From contig NC_030385.2 in assembly GCF_001625215.2 (NCBI RefSeq), positions 46,587,598 through 46,651,597 of the forward strand: a stretch of 64,000 nt of DNA, read 5' to 3'. The stretch comes from Daucus carota subsp. sativus. Taxonomy: Eukaryota > Streptophyta > Magnoliopsida > Apiales > Apiaceae. Below the pieces are notes generated by a model. That model did not search any database. It worked only from the letters and a program-made list of their open reading frames with translations, and had not been told where the DNA came from. Numbering within the stretch: the first letter of the stretch is position 1; each line of letters starts with the position of its first letter. Positions 1 through 13,058 of the stretch are shown here, piece after piece. A program made the translations under genes and the position numbers.

Positions 1-257
1 ATCCTGTCGCAGTTTATCAGGTTGATAAGGTGCTTCTTCCTGAAGCAATTTTCGGCACAGATATACCTCCAATGCCTGCTCCAGCACCAGCTCCAGAAGT
101 AGACTCAGCCGCTCCTGCAGATGCTCCAGATGCAGATAGTAAACATGCATCATCAGAATCAAGTTCAACTCCGTCATCTTCTTACAGGATTATAAGCTTC
201 AGTACCCGGAGTTTCTTGGTTTTGGCTTTCTCCAGTGGAATGGCCTTACTCTTGTAA
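1..257 (+). CDS. Fasciclin-like arabinogalactan protein, C-terminal end (partial)
   Basis: Only the 3' end of the gene is in the window; the reading frame is open from base 3 to a TAA at 255-257. The first residues (PVAVYQVDKVLLPEAIFG) match the conserved end of a fasciclin domain in plant FLA proteins. They are followed by a Pro/Ala/Ser-rich arabinogalactan-type stretch (PPMPAPAPAPEVDS...) and a C-terminal hydrophobic tail (FLVLAFSSGMALLL), which is the expected GPI-anchor signal. FLA proteins are cell-surface proteoglycans involved in adhesion and wall properties. The PEAIFGTDIPP stretch most resembles the FLA7 subgroup, from memory. The start, the signal peptide and most of the fasciclin domain lie outside the window. 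Confidence 0.88.
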   Translation, partial: PVAVYQVDKVLLPEAIFGTDIPPMPAPAPAPEVDSAAPADAPDADSKHASSESSSTPSSSYRIISFSTRSFLVLAFSSGMALLL

Positions 258-1194
258 GAAAGAATCTGTTCAGTGCCCTAAATTATATGAAGAGGATTAC
301 AACCATTCGATTCTTTTTCTTTATTTCAAGCCATTTTTTGAATTCTATGATGTATTTTTACCATGTATGAGATTCATTATGTTATAAATTTCAGTCTTTT
401 TTATGGTCTTCACAATTTTTTAATTACACTCAACAGTTTATGTACAGTAATCATTTTAATTTGACATTCTTATTGTGTTTAAAATGAGAACAAACATAAC
501 TGCATTAGTAGATACCGCATGCCACCTTTTTGGGTATCAGGCCATGTTATTATTCTTTCCCGTTGCTTCCCAAATTTTTTTCTCAAATGACGCGATATTG
601 GTTATGTCACGGTTTTGATGGCTACCATGCAGTATATATTTTGATGGTAATTTTAACAATATATTACAAGTGTTATGTGTACATAATCTTCTGCGAGAAA
701 TTCACGGGTCCCTATGGTAAAACGCTTTTCTCTCATCCTCGTTCTCATTCTGTTTCCAGCTTTCTCATTTTCCACATTGCAAATTACACCTGAATATAAC
801 CGTAAATTGTTCAGGCGAAAACAACACCGTACAGAGGGGGGAAGATGTACAGATAAATTAGCAGTTCTTAACTTTCGATTTCAAAAGGTTGGTGCTTGAA
901 TACCTCCGTTCTGATTAGTACATAAATATTTGTTGCATGTTATACTTGTTATATAATTCGAGGGTGATTCGAAAATGATGGGACATTTAGGAAAACAGTC
1001 AGTTTTGGACATTCTGTAGCATGCATGCATGATAAACAATTTTAATGCAGCATTGGTCTGATTTTGATTTATTTAATTCTGGAGTTTCTGATACTTGGCT
1101 TTGGATCCAGTGTGCTGTTAGGTTTTCTTTTGCTGTTGGTGATTCAACACGTAGCGACGGGCCGTAGTATTTACACACCTGTAATTTTTACAAG
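258..1194. other. Intergenic: FLA 3' end to fimbrin 5' end
   Basis: AT-rich DNA holding the 3' UTR of the FLA gene and the promoter and 5' UTR of the fimbrin gene. Short open frames at 530-793, 714-899 and 1064-1330 show no recognisable protein sequence. No repeat or clear TATA box was singled out. Confidence 0.5.
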
Positions 1195-4100
1195 ATGTCA
1201 GGCCCTAAAGCTATTGCGCTCTCTGATTCATCGCTTGAGAGCCAATTCACTGATCTCGAGCTTCGCAACCTCCAATCCAAAGTATGTTGTACTCTGTCTA
1301 TTCGTATTATTGCCTCAACAATCTTTTTAATAAAAGAATATTTTCCCTTGTAAGAAAAGATTGATGTGCATTTACAGTATATTATGTGATCAGATGAACA
1401 TGTATTTGATTATCTGTGTAATGTGTGGCTCTTTATGCAGTTTCTTTCATCGAGGAATTCATCAGGCCGCATCAGGTTAAGAGACTTGCCACCGGTGATG
1501 TTGCAGTTAAAGAATTTTTCTGAGATTTTCAGAGAAAGGGACATCAAAGCAATTTTGAGCGAGTCAGGCTCAAACATGAATCACGAAGTTGATTTTGAAT
1601 CCTTCCTGCGGGTCAGTTTCAGAAGTTTGCCTCACTTGTTGAACTAAATTATTTGATGAACAATTGCATGCCTCAACTATAACCTCTTTGTGTTATTGTG
1701 AAGTCATTCTTCCTTTGTTTCATCAGTAACATATTATGTTAGAGATTTAGAGGCAAAAAAACAGTTGCAAGTTTCAAATCTTAATTACAGTTTAAATTCA
1801 GTTACAATGGAATTTAATTACTAATTACAGTTTCTGCTGGCAGGCATACCTAAATATAAATGCTCGTGCTCAAACAAAGGCAGGTAAAACGAAATTGAAA
1901 AATGCACCTTCGTTCCTCAAGGCACCCACGACCACTCTTCGACACACCATTAGCCAATCAGAGAAGGAATCTTATGTTAACCACATTAATAGATATCTTG
2001 GAGAAGATTCATTCCTAAGGAAGTATCTTCCTATAGATCCGAATACCAGTGCTTTGTTTGATCTTGTTAAGAATGGTGTTCTCCTCTGGTACCTCAATGC
2101 ACCCATTTTACAATGTTTTTATCAGTTTTTTTCAAGATTTAAGTTTCTAAATTGATATGACAACAATGTCCCCAGTAAGCTTATCAACGTGGCTGTACCT
2201 GGTACAATAGACGAGCGGGCAATAAACACTAAGGCTGTGCTTAATCCTTGGGAGAAGAATGAGAATCATACATTGTGCCTCAACTCTGCTAAAGCTATTG
2301 GCTGCACCGTCGTGAACATTAGCGCACAGGACCTGGCAGAGGCAGAATTTAAAGTAAGTTCCTAACATCATGAACAGAAACAACTTTCATTGTTTTAGCA
2401 TTCAATTTAAAACCCTTTTAGTGATTTTTAGTTATTTATGTGCATGCTCCTTTTGCTTTTCGTATAGCTTTGTAAGTGTAAACTGAATGAGGAATTGAGG
2501 ATTGTCTTATTTAGTATAAGAAGAGTTAATTCCAGAGCCTTTGTTAAATCATGTTTCTAGTATCTATGTGTGTGCACCTTTTGTTTGATCAGTTTCCGTC
2601 TGATTGCAATTCAGAACATTTTTAAGTAAAACTAAGGTTTCAGTTCCTTATGTTGTGTGCCTTCGCACTTCCAAAAAAGAAAGGTACTGCAAATGTACAA
2701 CTGTACCCGTCATTTTGGAACCAACTGAAGTTCTTATCTGCAAATATGAGAGAAGTAGATAGTGAGTGAAGAAGAAATGGTGTTGGTGATAATAGATTGC
2801 TGGTGATTTTCCTTATTTAACTTTGCCATTGTTGAGCTTTACAAGCACATAGCTCGACTGTCCTTTAACCGCCAGCTGAGCTGAAAATATGATGGTGATG
2901 ATCCTAGAACAGACTTAATGTTGTTCTTGCTCCGCTTCTTAGTGCTGACTTTTTATAGGGATCAAGTCTCTGTTGTATTTGCTTATGTTAGTTAATTTCA
3001 TTTTCTGCAGCCACATCTACTACTTGGTTTGATGTCCCAGATAATCAAGGTATGCCTTCAAACTATTTAAACTTCAAAGGAGAAATAGTGAAATGGAACG
3101 GGCCTCCATGATTTTCGATTTATTTTGTCAGATACAACTTCTATCCAGTCTCGACCTCAAGAAAACTCCTCAGCTATTGGAACTGGTGGAAGAAGAGAAG
3201 GTCTCAAGAAACACACATTTAGTTTCCTGTTCTTTCTATAACATATTTATTTGAGTTTTGTCTTTTTCCTGCCATGATATTTTTTTATTATTATCAGGAT
3301 GTCGAGGAGCTCATGAATTTAGCTCCAGAAAAGGTTCTCCTAAAATGGATGAACTTTCATTTGAAGAAAGCCGGATATGAAAAGGAGGTTACCAACTTTT
3401 CCACGGATTTAAAGGTGAGGGATAAATTTGTCTAAATCCAGTCACAGTGGAAGTGTGGAACTTATTCAATTTAAACATGGATTAACTTCATACTGACTAC
3501 CTCATACTCTGGCTTTCACATCTTCATTGTAGTAAAGATATAACATTTTTTATCTATCTGAAGAGATGGATTTCTTAAAGTAAACTTTGTTATTGCTAGA
3601 ATGGCTTTGTCGGTGTTTTAAAGTGTTTCTTGTGCTCTTACTAACGTGGGAGGTTAAATCATTTGCAGGACGGAGCAGCCTATGCTCACTTGCTTACTGC
3701 TCTTGCTCCAGAACTTGGAAGTAAAACTGTCTTGGCGACAGATGATCCTGCTGAAAGAGCAAATTTGATCGTAGAGCAAGCTGAGAAAATGGACTGCAAA
3801 AGTTATGTCACTGCAAAAGATATTGTTGAAGGCTCCACAAACTTAAATCTTGCATTTGTTGCAGAAATTTTTCAACATAGGTCAGAATATTTTGATAATT
3901 CATCATGGAGTTTGATACTATCAGCATACATCATTTTATATTGGTTTAACAATCTTAAAGAAGGTTGCAAAATTTTGCCTACAAGCAAATCCGGTCATGT
4001 GCATTTGACCCTTTGTTGTGTTCTTACTGTCTGTTTTATTCTCCGCAGGAATGGCCTACATGCACCGCCAGAGGAGACTCAGAATACTTATGCAGAAATG

Positions 4101-5395
4101 ATTACAGATGATGCTGAAACTTCCAGAGAAGAGAGATGCTTCAGAATGTGGATCAACAGTCTTGGAATAGAAACATATGTCAATAATTTATTCGAGGACA
4201 TGAGACCTGGGTAAATTTCCCTCTTCTGGTTTCAATTTATGCGCCTGTGCAAATGTTAATGTATATATTTCCATTCATCCAGATGGGTCATACTGGAAGT
4301 TCTTGATAATATATTCCCTGGATCAGTCAACTGGAAGAAAGCAAACAAACCTCCTGTCAAGATCACTCTCAGAAAAGTTGAGAATTGCAACCAAGCCATA
4401 AAGATCGGAAAGGAATTAAATTTCTCCCTGGTGAATGTTGATGGAAACGATTTTGTACAAGGAAACAAGAAGCTTATAGTGGGTTAGTCTGCTTCGTCTC
4501 TAGTATATTGCGTACTACCCCCCCTATCAACTAATTTTTCTGTTCCCCAGCTTTTCTATGGCAACTGATGAGATTTAGCATGCTAAAACTACTCAAAAAC
4601 CTGAGGTCTAGCACTCAAGGAAAGGAAATAACAGATAACGATATTTTAAATTGGGCAAACGACAAAGTTAAAAGTTCAGGGAAGGAAACTCGGATAGAGA
4701 GCTTCAAGGTGAGGAAATGACTTAATATTCAGAACTTCTTATTACCAAGCAGATTAAACTGATTAACATATCTTGGGAGACATTTATCAGGATAAAACTC
4801 TTTCAAATGGGATTTTCTTCCTCGAACTTCTTACTGCTGTGGACCCAAGGGTTGTCAACTGGGATCTTGTCACTAATGGCGAAAATGGTATGCAATTTCA
4901 AAACTCTGCTTATATTTCCAGTTGTAGCAAGAATGATAATTATTACTGCAACGTAGATGAGGAGAAGAAGTCGAATGCAACATATATAATTAGTGTAGCG
5001 CGAAAGCTGGGATGCTCTATCTTCTTATTGCCCGAGGATATTATGGAGGTAAAACTTGGATTATACAGTAATAACCTGATTTGGGTTTTCCTATAGAGTT
5101 TTCTTATTAATCTTATAATCTTATTAAGAAATTATTTTGATTAAGGTAACTGGAAACTTGTCTTTAGCATTTTTTCGCATACATACGACAGGTGAACTCA
5201 AAGATGATACTCACCCTAACAGCAAGCATAATGTATTGGAGTCTAAACCAAAAGGGTGGTGGAAATACCCTTACTAGTGCTAGAAACTCTGACGCATCTC
5301 TGGCAGAAAGCGGAGACGAGGCAGAAGATGCAGCAGCTGAAACTGCCTCGGTTGCATCAGAAGGGGTGCCAGCTGAACTTGAGGAAATCGCGTGA
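1195..5395 (+). CDS. Fimbrin (plastin-type actin-bundling protein), 14 coding exons
   Basis: Exons: 1195-1281, 1441-1611, 1844-2088, 2176-2353, 3011-3049, 3132-3200, 3298-3414, 3669-3880, 4049-4210, 4283-4482, 4551-4708, 4791-4887, 4957-5048, 5192-5395. All introns are GT-AG, phases join, and the product is 676 residues, normal for plant fimbrins. The start [18 protein letters not shown] matches the family N-terminus. Order: degenerate EF-hand-like region (about 30-90), then four calponin-homology domains (about 126-240, 272-378, 397-505, 522-630) forming two actin-binding units. Family signatures seen include [37 protein letters not shown] and [21 protein letters not shown]. Plant fimbrins cross-link actin filaments in the cytoplasm. 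The acidic Ala/Glu-rich tail after the fourth domain is the variable part between paralogues. I see no disruption. Confidence 0.95.
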
Positions 5396-6402
5396 AATGT
5401 TGAGCAGAGCAGAACTGAGAAAGAATGAAAGTGTAACTACCTCTTAACATTGTGGTATTTATTTTAAGCTAAGTATACACTTGTATAAACACTTTTTACG
5501 GTCCTTAGTGATCCGATTTACCGGTTACTGGTCGGTGCAAATTGTGAATGCCTGAGTACGATGAAAGGTAGAAGTGGCTAGTGCCATGTAGAAAGAGAAG
5601 TAGAGAGTTGGTATTAAGTTTTCTCTGTAGTCATGGTCTGTTCTGTGTATGTTCATTTGATGAGAATGTCTTCAAGGATGTACCAGATTCAATACAAGAA
5701 TATTTTATAGTCCAGCTTCTTGGCTTAAAAGTCCAGTTTTTGAACTTATAATTCAATAACAACTTATTCATACTATTGGTATAGAGAATTTAAAAGTTGA
5801 AAATATTAATTTTTTAGCAATTTATTTTATCTTTGAATTTTAGAAGTTGAAATACTAGCCTTTTAAAGACTTTTATTTTTGAAATTTTATATTTACAAAC
5901 ATATAAAAAACCACTTTGAAAAATAATTTATCATATTTTATTATTATTTTAATAATTTTAGTACTCGATAAGTATTAAATATAAGAAAATTATCAAAAAC
6001 ACATAAATTAAAAGTTATTTTTGACATATAAATAACTTCTCCGTTGAAATAATAAACACTTTTATAAAATCTAAGTCGAACGGCCAACTATAACCACTCA
6101 TTCCACTAATGCCAGAATTTCAGATTTCGAAACATCCACATAATCAGATTTGTCAGCTCAAAAAACAAGCGAATGAATAGAACTATATCACATTATATGG
6201 AATATGACAAAAAACAAAAATGTACATTATATGGATTATATGTTACAGAGAAGAAATTGGATTTATCGTGTGCATCCTTGTAATAACTTTTGTAGACTCA
6301 AGAATTTGTAAGAATACAACAGCAAGGTACTAGTTGAGGAGGGGAAAAGAATTGTTCATTTTGTGGTGTAACGATTGATCCAAGTACATATACAGATGCT
6401 TT
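5396..6402. other. Intergenic between convergent fimbrin and BTB genes
   Basis: Contains the 3' UTRs of two convergent genes. The 5700-6100 part is very AT-rich, with repeated 'aaaagtt'/'acttttat' motifs running inward from both sides, like a decayed inverted-repeat element, but no clean ends or target duplication can be drawn. No gene seen. Confidence 0.45.
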
Positions 6403-9400
6403 CTAATTATCACCATTGTGATTAACGGACTTTTCTCGTTTTGCGACAATCATCAGCATCTCCAGCCGCTTGTCAAAAATTAATGCACTCTCATCTCTTT
6501 TGTCAAGTTCAGCAGCTTCAGCTTCAAGCCATTTTTCTCTCAAATCATCAAGAATATTCCCTCCGTCCATAGTTGCTTCAGCTCCTGGAGCACTCGGAAC
6601 AGTGGTTCGAAGTGAGGAATCTCCTGAAGGTGGTGGGAGAGTTAAAAGCAATGCCCGGAATTCTTGGGAATCAGCAAACGTTTCAAAATTATATGCCATT
6701 ATATCTAAACAATACTCCCGGATCTTCAAAACACCATACCTACAAAGAAAACCATATATTTTTGACAATGTCATACCCAACACAGTAATTTTCTCACATG
6801 CCGATCAACATATTAGAAAGACCAGAAAACCCTTAGTGGACAAAGCGTTAAAACAATCAAGTCCCTTGATATTGGCGCAAAAACTACTGCCCACAAATTG
6901 ATCAAAACTATGTTTATCATAGTTTGCCTTAAGATATAAAAAACAAACCTCATCCAACATAAAGGACAAAAAGAGTGGACCAAATATGTAGAGTCAATAA
7001 TTTGTTTTCTAGTTTCCTACTCTCTGACTAAAGAAATCTCTATTCAGATACAGTTCTCAGGATTGTGACAGAATGTACAGTACCTACATGTTCCTTAAGG
7101 TCATTCCTTTAAATTACATCGTGATTTATTGAGCTATTAGACTCCCTCTAGTGTACCTTTACAGGTTCACATTAAGAGAAGTGAAATGCCACTAAAAAAT
7201 GTGTAATGGCTGGCCAGTACATGAGACACAAAAAAATCCTCAAAATTAAATGCTCTGACAGCTCAGGTATTCAATAATAGGCCAAATACTGACATTAATA
7301 TACCTAAGAAAAAAACTGACATTTATGCTAGAGAGAAATACCATGGGACGCATATGTTCACACTCAAGTTTTGTTCTTAGTTCAGAAATCAATGGACAAC
7401 CAATAGAAACAGTAAAAAGAAAGTAATGGAGATTAAGCACATCATACATGTCAGCCAACATCAGCCAATGACATAACTCAGCTGGTGGAGCCATTTCCAG
7501 GTGTGGAAGCAATACATCAGCTACAGCACGCTTGAGAGGAAATAATAAATATCTTGAAGCAGCATCAAACATTTCTTCAGCCTGCTCCAGTGAGTGAGGA
7601 TAAATGCCAGTCAATAATTATCTTTAGCTAATTATAATAATATATGAAGCACTTTGTTGAACTTATGAGTATGAACAACAGACCTGGTCTGGGTCTATAT
7701 CCTTTAAAGTGTCAGTGTACCTGGACCAGAGAAAAAGCAAAATTATATATCAGACTAGTTTAATAGTAAGAATTACATAGCAGTCCACACAAGCAACTTA
7801 TATGCAACACAGGTATTAGCATAGTGAGCAAAACAAATATATAAGTTTCTCTATAAGAACTTTACCACTAAAAAAGTTTTACCATTTTATCACACAATTA
7901 AGTCTGCCCAGATTATAATCTACTTCAAAAACTTACATATACTCGATCATCTTCTCAAAAGCTTCTATGCTCAAATCATGTTCCTCAAGGAATGGAAGTG
8001 TAAAATCAGGTAAACCGCCTTTTCCTTCAAGAAAATCCTTCATACGTGATAATCTTGCTTTGAAATATTCTGACCGAGATGCCAAGACCACTTGATGGCA
8101 ACGGAACAATTTTTTGTCGACTTTAATACATATATCTGCAAGATCTTCCTCAAAGCTCATCTGCATTGAGGTCACTTGAGAAGAAAGTCCATTAATGGAA
8201 TTTACATTTTGTTCTTCAGTTGAATTGGCAAGTGAAACTTCAAGTATTCGTTGCAATGCAGCAGGAAGTCGGTCTTCCTCGGGAAGGGAAAGGCCCTGCA
8301 TGATAAATCGCTTCTGGGAATTGTCTACATCTCCCAGTGCTTTGTACTCTGCATACTTTTGATGTGACAATTCCTTTTCAAGCACGCGTTTCAATGATTC
8401 ACACCTGCAAACTTTGCAAATTCTCACAAGATCCTCCATTTCATCAACGGCAATTTCAAGTCTATCAGAGTAAAAGAAATGGATGAGACAATACAGAGCG
8501 GAGTAAGATAACTTCTCTCTGGATAATCTAATTTCAGTCCGGTCTTTCCAGTCGGTCTCAAATTTTTTCTTAAAGAAGGGTGACCGAGCACTCAAAATGA
8601 CTCTATGAGCTTCAATAGATCTACCTTGCACATAAAATACAACATCTGGTTTAAAATAGGTAGAACATGGTCCTCCATCGAAAGAGTTACCTACCAAAAG
8701 TAACCCCATTAACGCCACATACGCATAATAATTTTCAGACGTGTAGGCATTTGACAAGAGTTTCAAGACTGAGCATTTATATGAACCAAAAAAATATGTG
8801 ATATATATGAACCAAAAGTGACTCTTTCGAGCAAAAGATATGAACTAAAAATATATGTCGTTCATAAAAATCACAAATATGAGTTTCAAGACTGAGCATA
8901 TATATGAACCAAAAGTGACAAGTGTTGATTAGCATACGACGTACGTGATACTCAAATTTTTGTCTTCAACTTTATAATTGCAACACCTTCATTTTGTTCT
9001 TTAAACTTCCTCTCTTTGAAAATCAAACTAAAAAAGTACCTTCTTAAATTCTATATTCATATCCTCCTTCAGATTTTAGGAAGATATTCATAATGCCAAC
9101 TCCCAACAATCGTAATTGCTCCTCTTCTAGTATAAAGTCTCACATCTAACAAATTATAACTGTATTACAATGACTAACTACATAATCATATCATAGATTA
9201 GTATCCATGCAATGACACCACCCAAATATGACAATCTAACTGACTAACTGTAATAAAACATTCATAACCCCGAAATTTTCACATAGGCTAACATTTTATA
9301 AAACTCATCCAATAAGACAAAATTGACACATTGGACAACAATTCATACTAACTTATCCAAACAAATCACCACATAGGATAAAATCATACCCTATAAAAAT

Positions 9401-10150
9401 TCATCCCAACAACTCAAAATCGCCACATAGGATAAAATTTTACCATAATTAATCAAAATAATTCATAATCAACTGCCACATAGGATATCATGCTATATCA
9501 CATGAGGTACTAAAATTAATCAAAATAAGCTGAAATCGCTACATATGATAAAATTTAACTAAAGTCTAAACTGATCACAATAAGTCAAGAATTGCCACAT
9601 AGGATAACATAATATCAAAATTGATCAAAACAAGTCGAAAATCACGACATAGGATAAAATATAACATCTCATTATTTCCGCAATCTCGCAAACCTGCAGG
9701 ATTGGATAGTGCATTCAAGTGATCCAAATTCCCCGAATTCGCGACACAGCCGAGGAAAACATCCCTCAAAGCCCCTTGTAACGGCCCCAGAGGCGGCGGC
9801 CTGGCCTCGAAAGCCTTCAACAGCTTCCTCACCTTCAAATTCAACGCCGCATAATGACACCTGTCGCCATCAAAAGTGTGTTCATCGCAGATAGCTCCGT
9901 GTTCCAGTAACATTCTAGCAGCTTCTAGATGCCCCGCCAAGCAGGCGTAGTAGAGGGCGCAGGAGTCCCACTGGTCGCGTGAATTTACGTTTATGCCCCT
10001 GTCGATGAGGTGTTTGAGGCGGGTGACGTCACCGGCGCGGGAGGCCTCGAAAACGTCGCCGTGGGGGACCTTTTTGAGGGGGAGGCAGGCGGAGAAGTCG
10101 GAGGGGTCGAGCGCGATGTTGTCGAGGTCGGACATGGTTGTGTTGTACAT
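6403..10150 (-). CDS. Ankyrin-repeat protein with two BTB/POZ domains (At2g04740-like)
   Basis: Exons, in transcription order: 10150-9694, 8690-7937, 7720-7684, 7581-7448, 6739-6403; phases join, giving 572 residues, or 567 if the second ATG at 10135 ([14 protein letters not shown]) is used, which I favour. Ankyrin-like repeats occupy about 35-105 ([41 protein letters not shown]). The first BTB domain starts near 168 ([19 protein letters not shown]) and the second near 334 ([20 protein letters not shown]), followed by a BACK-like helical region and a charged tail ([19 protein letters not shown]). BTB proteins usually dimerise and many act as CUL3 ubiquitin-ligase adaptors; that role is inferred here. 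The arrangement matches Arabidopsis At2g04740. Exon 3 is only 37 bp. Intron 1 carries a minisatellite. Confidence 0.92.
9290..9665. repeat. Degenerate minisatellite in intron 1 of the ankyrin/BTB gene
   Basis: The motif CACATAGGATAAAAT and variants recur at least seven times with spacing of roughly 40-75 bp, separated by forms of 'aatcaaaataagtcgaaat'. It lies wholly within the intron 7-400 bp from the exon 1 donor at 9693. Confidence 0.7.
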
Positions 10151-10485
10151 GGTTAATTAGGATTAAGACACGGATTTAAGGTTGTTTTGAGGTTAGGGAT
10201 TTTTGTTAAGGTTTGTGTTGGGGGAGCGGGGGATGAGCCCAGTGGAAATGTAAACCAGTGATGAGTGTGAGATCGATATAATACAGAGTCAAACAGATGG
10301 GCTCATGGGCAGGTTCGAGTAAATTCGATCGATTTTACTGTGTTCGAGGTTGTTTTTTTTTTTGAGAATCTCTGCTCGAGGTTTGTTTGTTTTTTAGTCG
10401 GAAAATTTTAATTTGTTTTTTTAAGAGTTTTTCTACAGTGTGCGCATACACTAACAACCACTTTTTGTTGAGCGGTCATGATTAT
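10151..10485. other. 5' flank of the ankyrin/BTB gene
   Basis: Promoter side of the minus-strand gene. It has a G-rich stretch near 10210-10235 and T-runs near 10345-10430. I see no convincing TATA box or gene. Confidence 0.4.
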
Positions 10486-11096
10486 TAGGGGTGCCCGCGG
10501 GTCGGGTTGGGCGGATTATAGGTTAAACCCTAACCCAACCCATTTAGTTCGGTTTTTTTAATTTCCAACCCAACTAAAGATCGGTTTAAATTTCATCGGG
10601 TTGGGTCGGTTAGAATTTATTTCGGTTTGGGTCGGTTTGGGTTGGGTAGAATAGGTTATTAGAAAATGAGTGTGAGGTAAGGTCACTTAGTTTTGTAATT
10701 TCACGATTTTTTCGAGATAAGGTGAGCTCATTATCGAGTTTATTTGCCAATAGCTTAGTTCTTATTAAGCGGAACTCATGATTCGTTCAAATTAGAAATT
10801 GTTTCACGCGTTTATTATAAATTTAAGTAATATGTAATATATTTTTAGTTTAGATAGAAAGGCACCTAAAATTGTTTCAGTAAAAACAAATAAAATATAT
10901 GAAAATTAAATAAAATATGCGGGTCGGGTTAGAATGGGCGGGTTATAGGCAAAACCCTAAACCAACCCATTTAAATCGGTTTTAATAATTTTCAACCCAA
11001 TCAAAATTCGGGTTAAATATTTTCGGGTTGGTTTAGAGTCAGGTTGGGTCGGTTAGATCGGTTTGGGCGGGTTTTGATAACCCATGGGCACCCCTA
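10486..11096. mobile_element. Non-autonomous hAT-like element, 611 bp
   Basis: The ends are inverted copies starting TAGGGGTGCCC (right end GGGCACCCCTA). The element is flanked by a perfect 8-bp duplication ATGATTAT (10478-10485 and 11097-11104), the target size of hAT transposons. Inside are two direct copies of a GGGTCGGGTT/AACCCTAA-rich block beginning near 10496 and 10919. No transposase frame is present, so it must have moved in trans. Confidence 0.85.
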
Positions 11097-11307
11097 ATGA
11101 TTATAATGAGATTTTGGCAGCTCCCTATCTCAACAAAAATATCTCAACAAAAATGATTGTTAGCTCACACTGAAAAATCCATTTCTTTAATGAATAATGT
11201 TAGAATAAAATTATATTCAATTACTTTAGAAATGTGCTATTAGATTTAGAGAAAAATAAAAGCATGGTTATGAGACTGCGGGATTAATTTTTAAATAACA
11301 ATTCAAA

Positions 11308-11425
11308 TTTTATAAAAGGACGCATCTTAGTTATAACAAGAATTAAATGTTAAGATCTCTTTAATTTTATATAAAAGGACGCATCTTAGTTATAACAAGA
11401 ATTAAATGTTAAGATCTCTTTAATA
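11308..11425. repeat. Tandem duplication, unit about 58 bp
   Basis: Two adjacent, nearly identical copies of a unit containing AAAAGGACGCATCTTAGTTA and AAATGTTAAGATCTC. It lies in gene-free DNA. A third partial AAATGTTAAG follows near 11425. Confidence 0.8.
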
Positions 11426-11659
11426 AATGTTAAGTTTATTTATTATTTATATTTTATTATATAGTTATTTCTTTGTTTTAATTAAAAATAAATAATAAAT
11501 AAACTTGATAAAATCTAAATTTTTTGTCATAAATATTAGAAGTCATAACATTTTACTTGGTTTTGGTAACATTCAAAAATAATGTGTAAAACTTTATAAA
11601 TAATATTTTTAGTGCTTGAACTCATATTTCAAGGTACTTGTTTGATATTTATGGCCACT

Positions 11660-11745
11660 TCAGTGACCATCTTGATACCGTTTTGAGTTCAGTGACCAAC
11701 TTGATACATTAAGCCCACTTCAGTGATCAAGTTGATAATTAACCC
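11660..11745. repeat. Three short direct repeats
   Basis: The motif CTTCAGTGACCATCTTGATA and variants (AGTGACCAACTTGATAC, CTTCAGTGATCAAGTTGATA) occurs three times within about 80 bp. Its origin is unknown; nothing else is recognised between 11105 and 12012. Confidence 0.6.
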
Positions 11746-12012
11746 TATAATATATTCATGAATAATTTTTGTATATAGTGACCAAGAACAACTCCAAGTT
11801 ATATTATGGACTAAATTATAATTTACGTTGAAAAAACTAATCTCCTATTATACTAGCAGTATGTTATATTAGAATAACTCTACAAGTTTTATTTTTCAGT
11901 CATTTCTTATTATATCTTATATTTTATAATAAATTATTATATACACTCTATTACTCTACCTACTTTAATATTGTCCTTTAATGATAATGAAATTTTTTTA
12001 ATAACAAAATAT

Positions 12013-12518
12013 TATTCCCTCCGTCTCTATGAATTGTAGCGTTCACTATTTGTGCGTGTCTTGATATTTCTATAAAGGACGGTTCAAATAAATGATAGTC
12101 TTGATATTTCTATAAAGGATAGTCTCTATGAATTAATAAGTAATTTTTATAAATTTATATTAATTTTAGGACGAATCCAAATCAAACAAATGATGTCAAA
12201 ATACTTTAAAGTTTCAACTCATGCCACAATCTCTTGAATCGAACAAAAAATACATGTCCACAATTGAGAACAAAAAATTGTTTCAAATCATTTGTTCATT
12301 TCAACTTTCAATGAAGTGTAGTTAATATTTATAATTCTAAGATGAGTTTTATACCACACTTTATTAAATCATATTTTCTAGATCAAATATATACCACATA
12401 TTATACTTAGTCAATGCAATAAATACAATAATAAATGAAAGATTTCTAGAAAAGTTAGTTTTTCTTGATATGTGTAATTTGATTAAAAGTGGACATGTAT
12501 TATGAAACAGAGGGAATA
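12013..12518. mobile_element. Stowaway-like element, diverged
   Basis: The left end TATTCCCTCCGTCTCTATGA and the right end (complement TATTCCCTCTGTTTCATAAT) are inverted copies beginning and ending in TA. The interior holds a short tandem duplication of GTCTTGATATTTCTATAAAG near 12057-12120. No coding capacity. Confidence 0.6.
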
Positions 12519-12569
12519 CCGTAATAAAAAAATTTAGAATCATCTAAAACGAGAAAGTACAACGAAAAA

Positions 12570-12727
12570 TACTCCTTCTGTCTCATAATAATAGTCGTTT
12601 TGACTTTTGAGACGTGATTTGAGGTGTATAAAAAACATACTTTTACATATTAGTTTTTAAATTTTTTTCTCGAATAAAAATTTAACATCATAAAGTCAAA
12701 ACGACTATTATCATGGGACAGAGTAAT
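12570..12727. mobile_element. Stowaway-like MITE, about 158 bp
   Basis: About 35-bp inverted ends share ATAATAGTCGTTTTGAC. The left end reads TACTCCTTCTGTCTCAT and the complement of the right end is a CTCTGTCCCAT form. It would fold as one hairpin. Confidence 0.75.
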
Positions 12728-12778
12728 ACTCAACGATAACTGTGCTAGTAAATGAGGCGAGCATAGAAATTAGAAAAG

Positions 12779-12790
12779 GGCTATATAGCC
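12779..12790 (+). promoter_or_regulatory. Candidate TATA box of the EDM2-like gene
   Basis: A GGCTATATAGCC palindrome sits about 100 bp upstream of a pyrimidine-rich leader. A TAGGGTTTC leader motif follows near 12920. Promoter assignment is inferred from position. Confidence 0.4.
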
Positions 12791-13058
12791 TATAGGTCTA
12801 TAACTAGCACCTACGTACAATGCACACCACCTTTGTGTCAATCCAACTTATTTATCATTTTCAGCAGTTACACTTCACTCCGCCATTATTTGTTTCTCTC
12901 CCCCCAATATCTCTCTCCCTAGGGTTTCTGTAATCTTCCTCTCTCTGCTTTCTCTCAGTGTGTTGTTTATTTTTGTTGATTTCGTTTCTTTTTCTTGTGT
13001 ACATCTGATATTCTGATCCTGTGTTCGCAGTTTACACTCCTGATCGCCGTCTCTTCAG

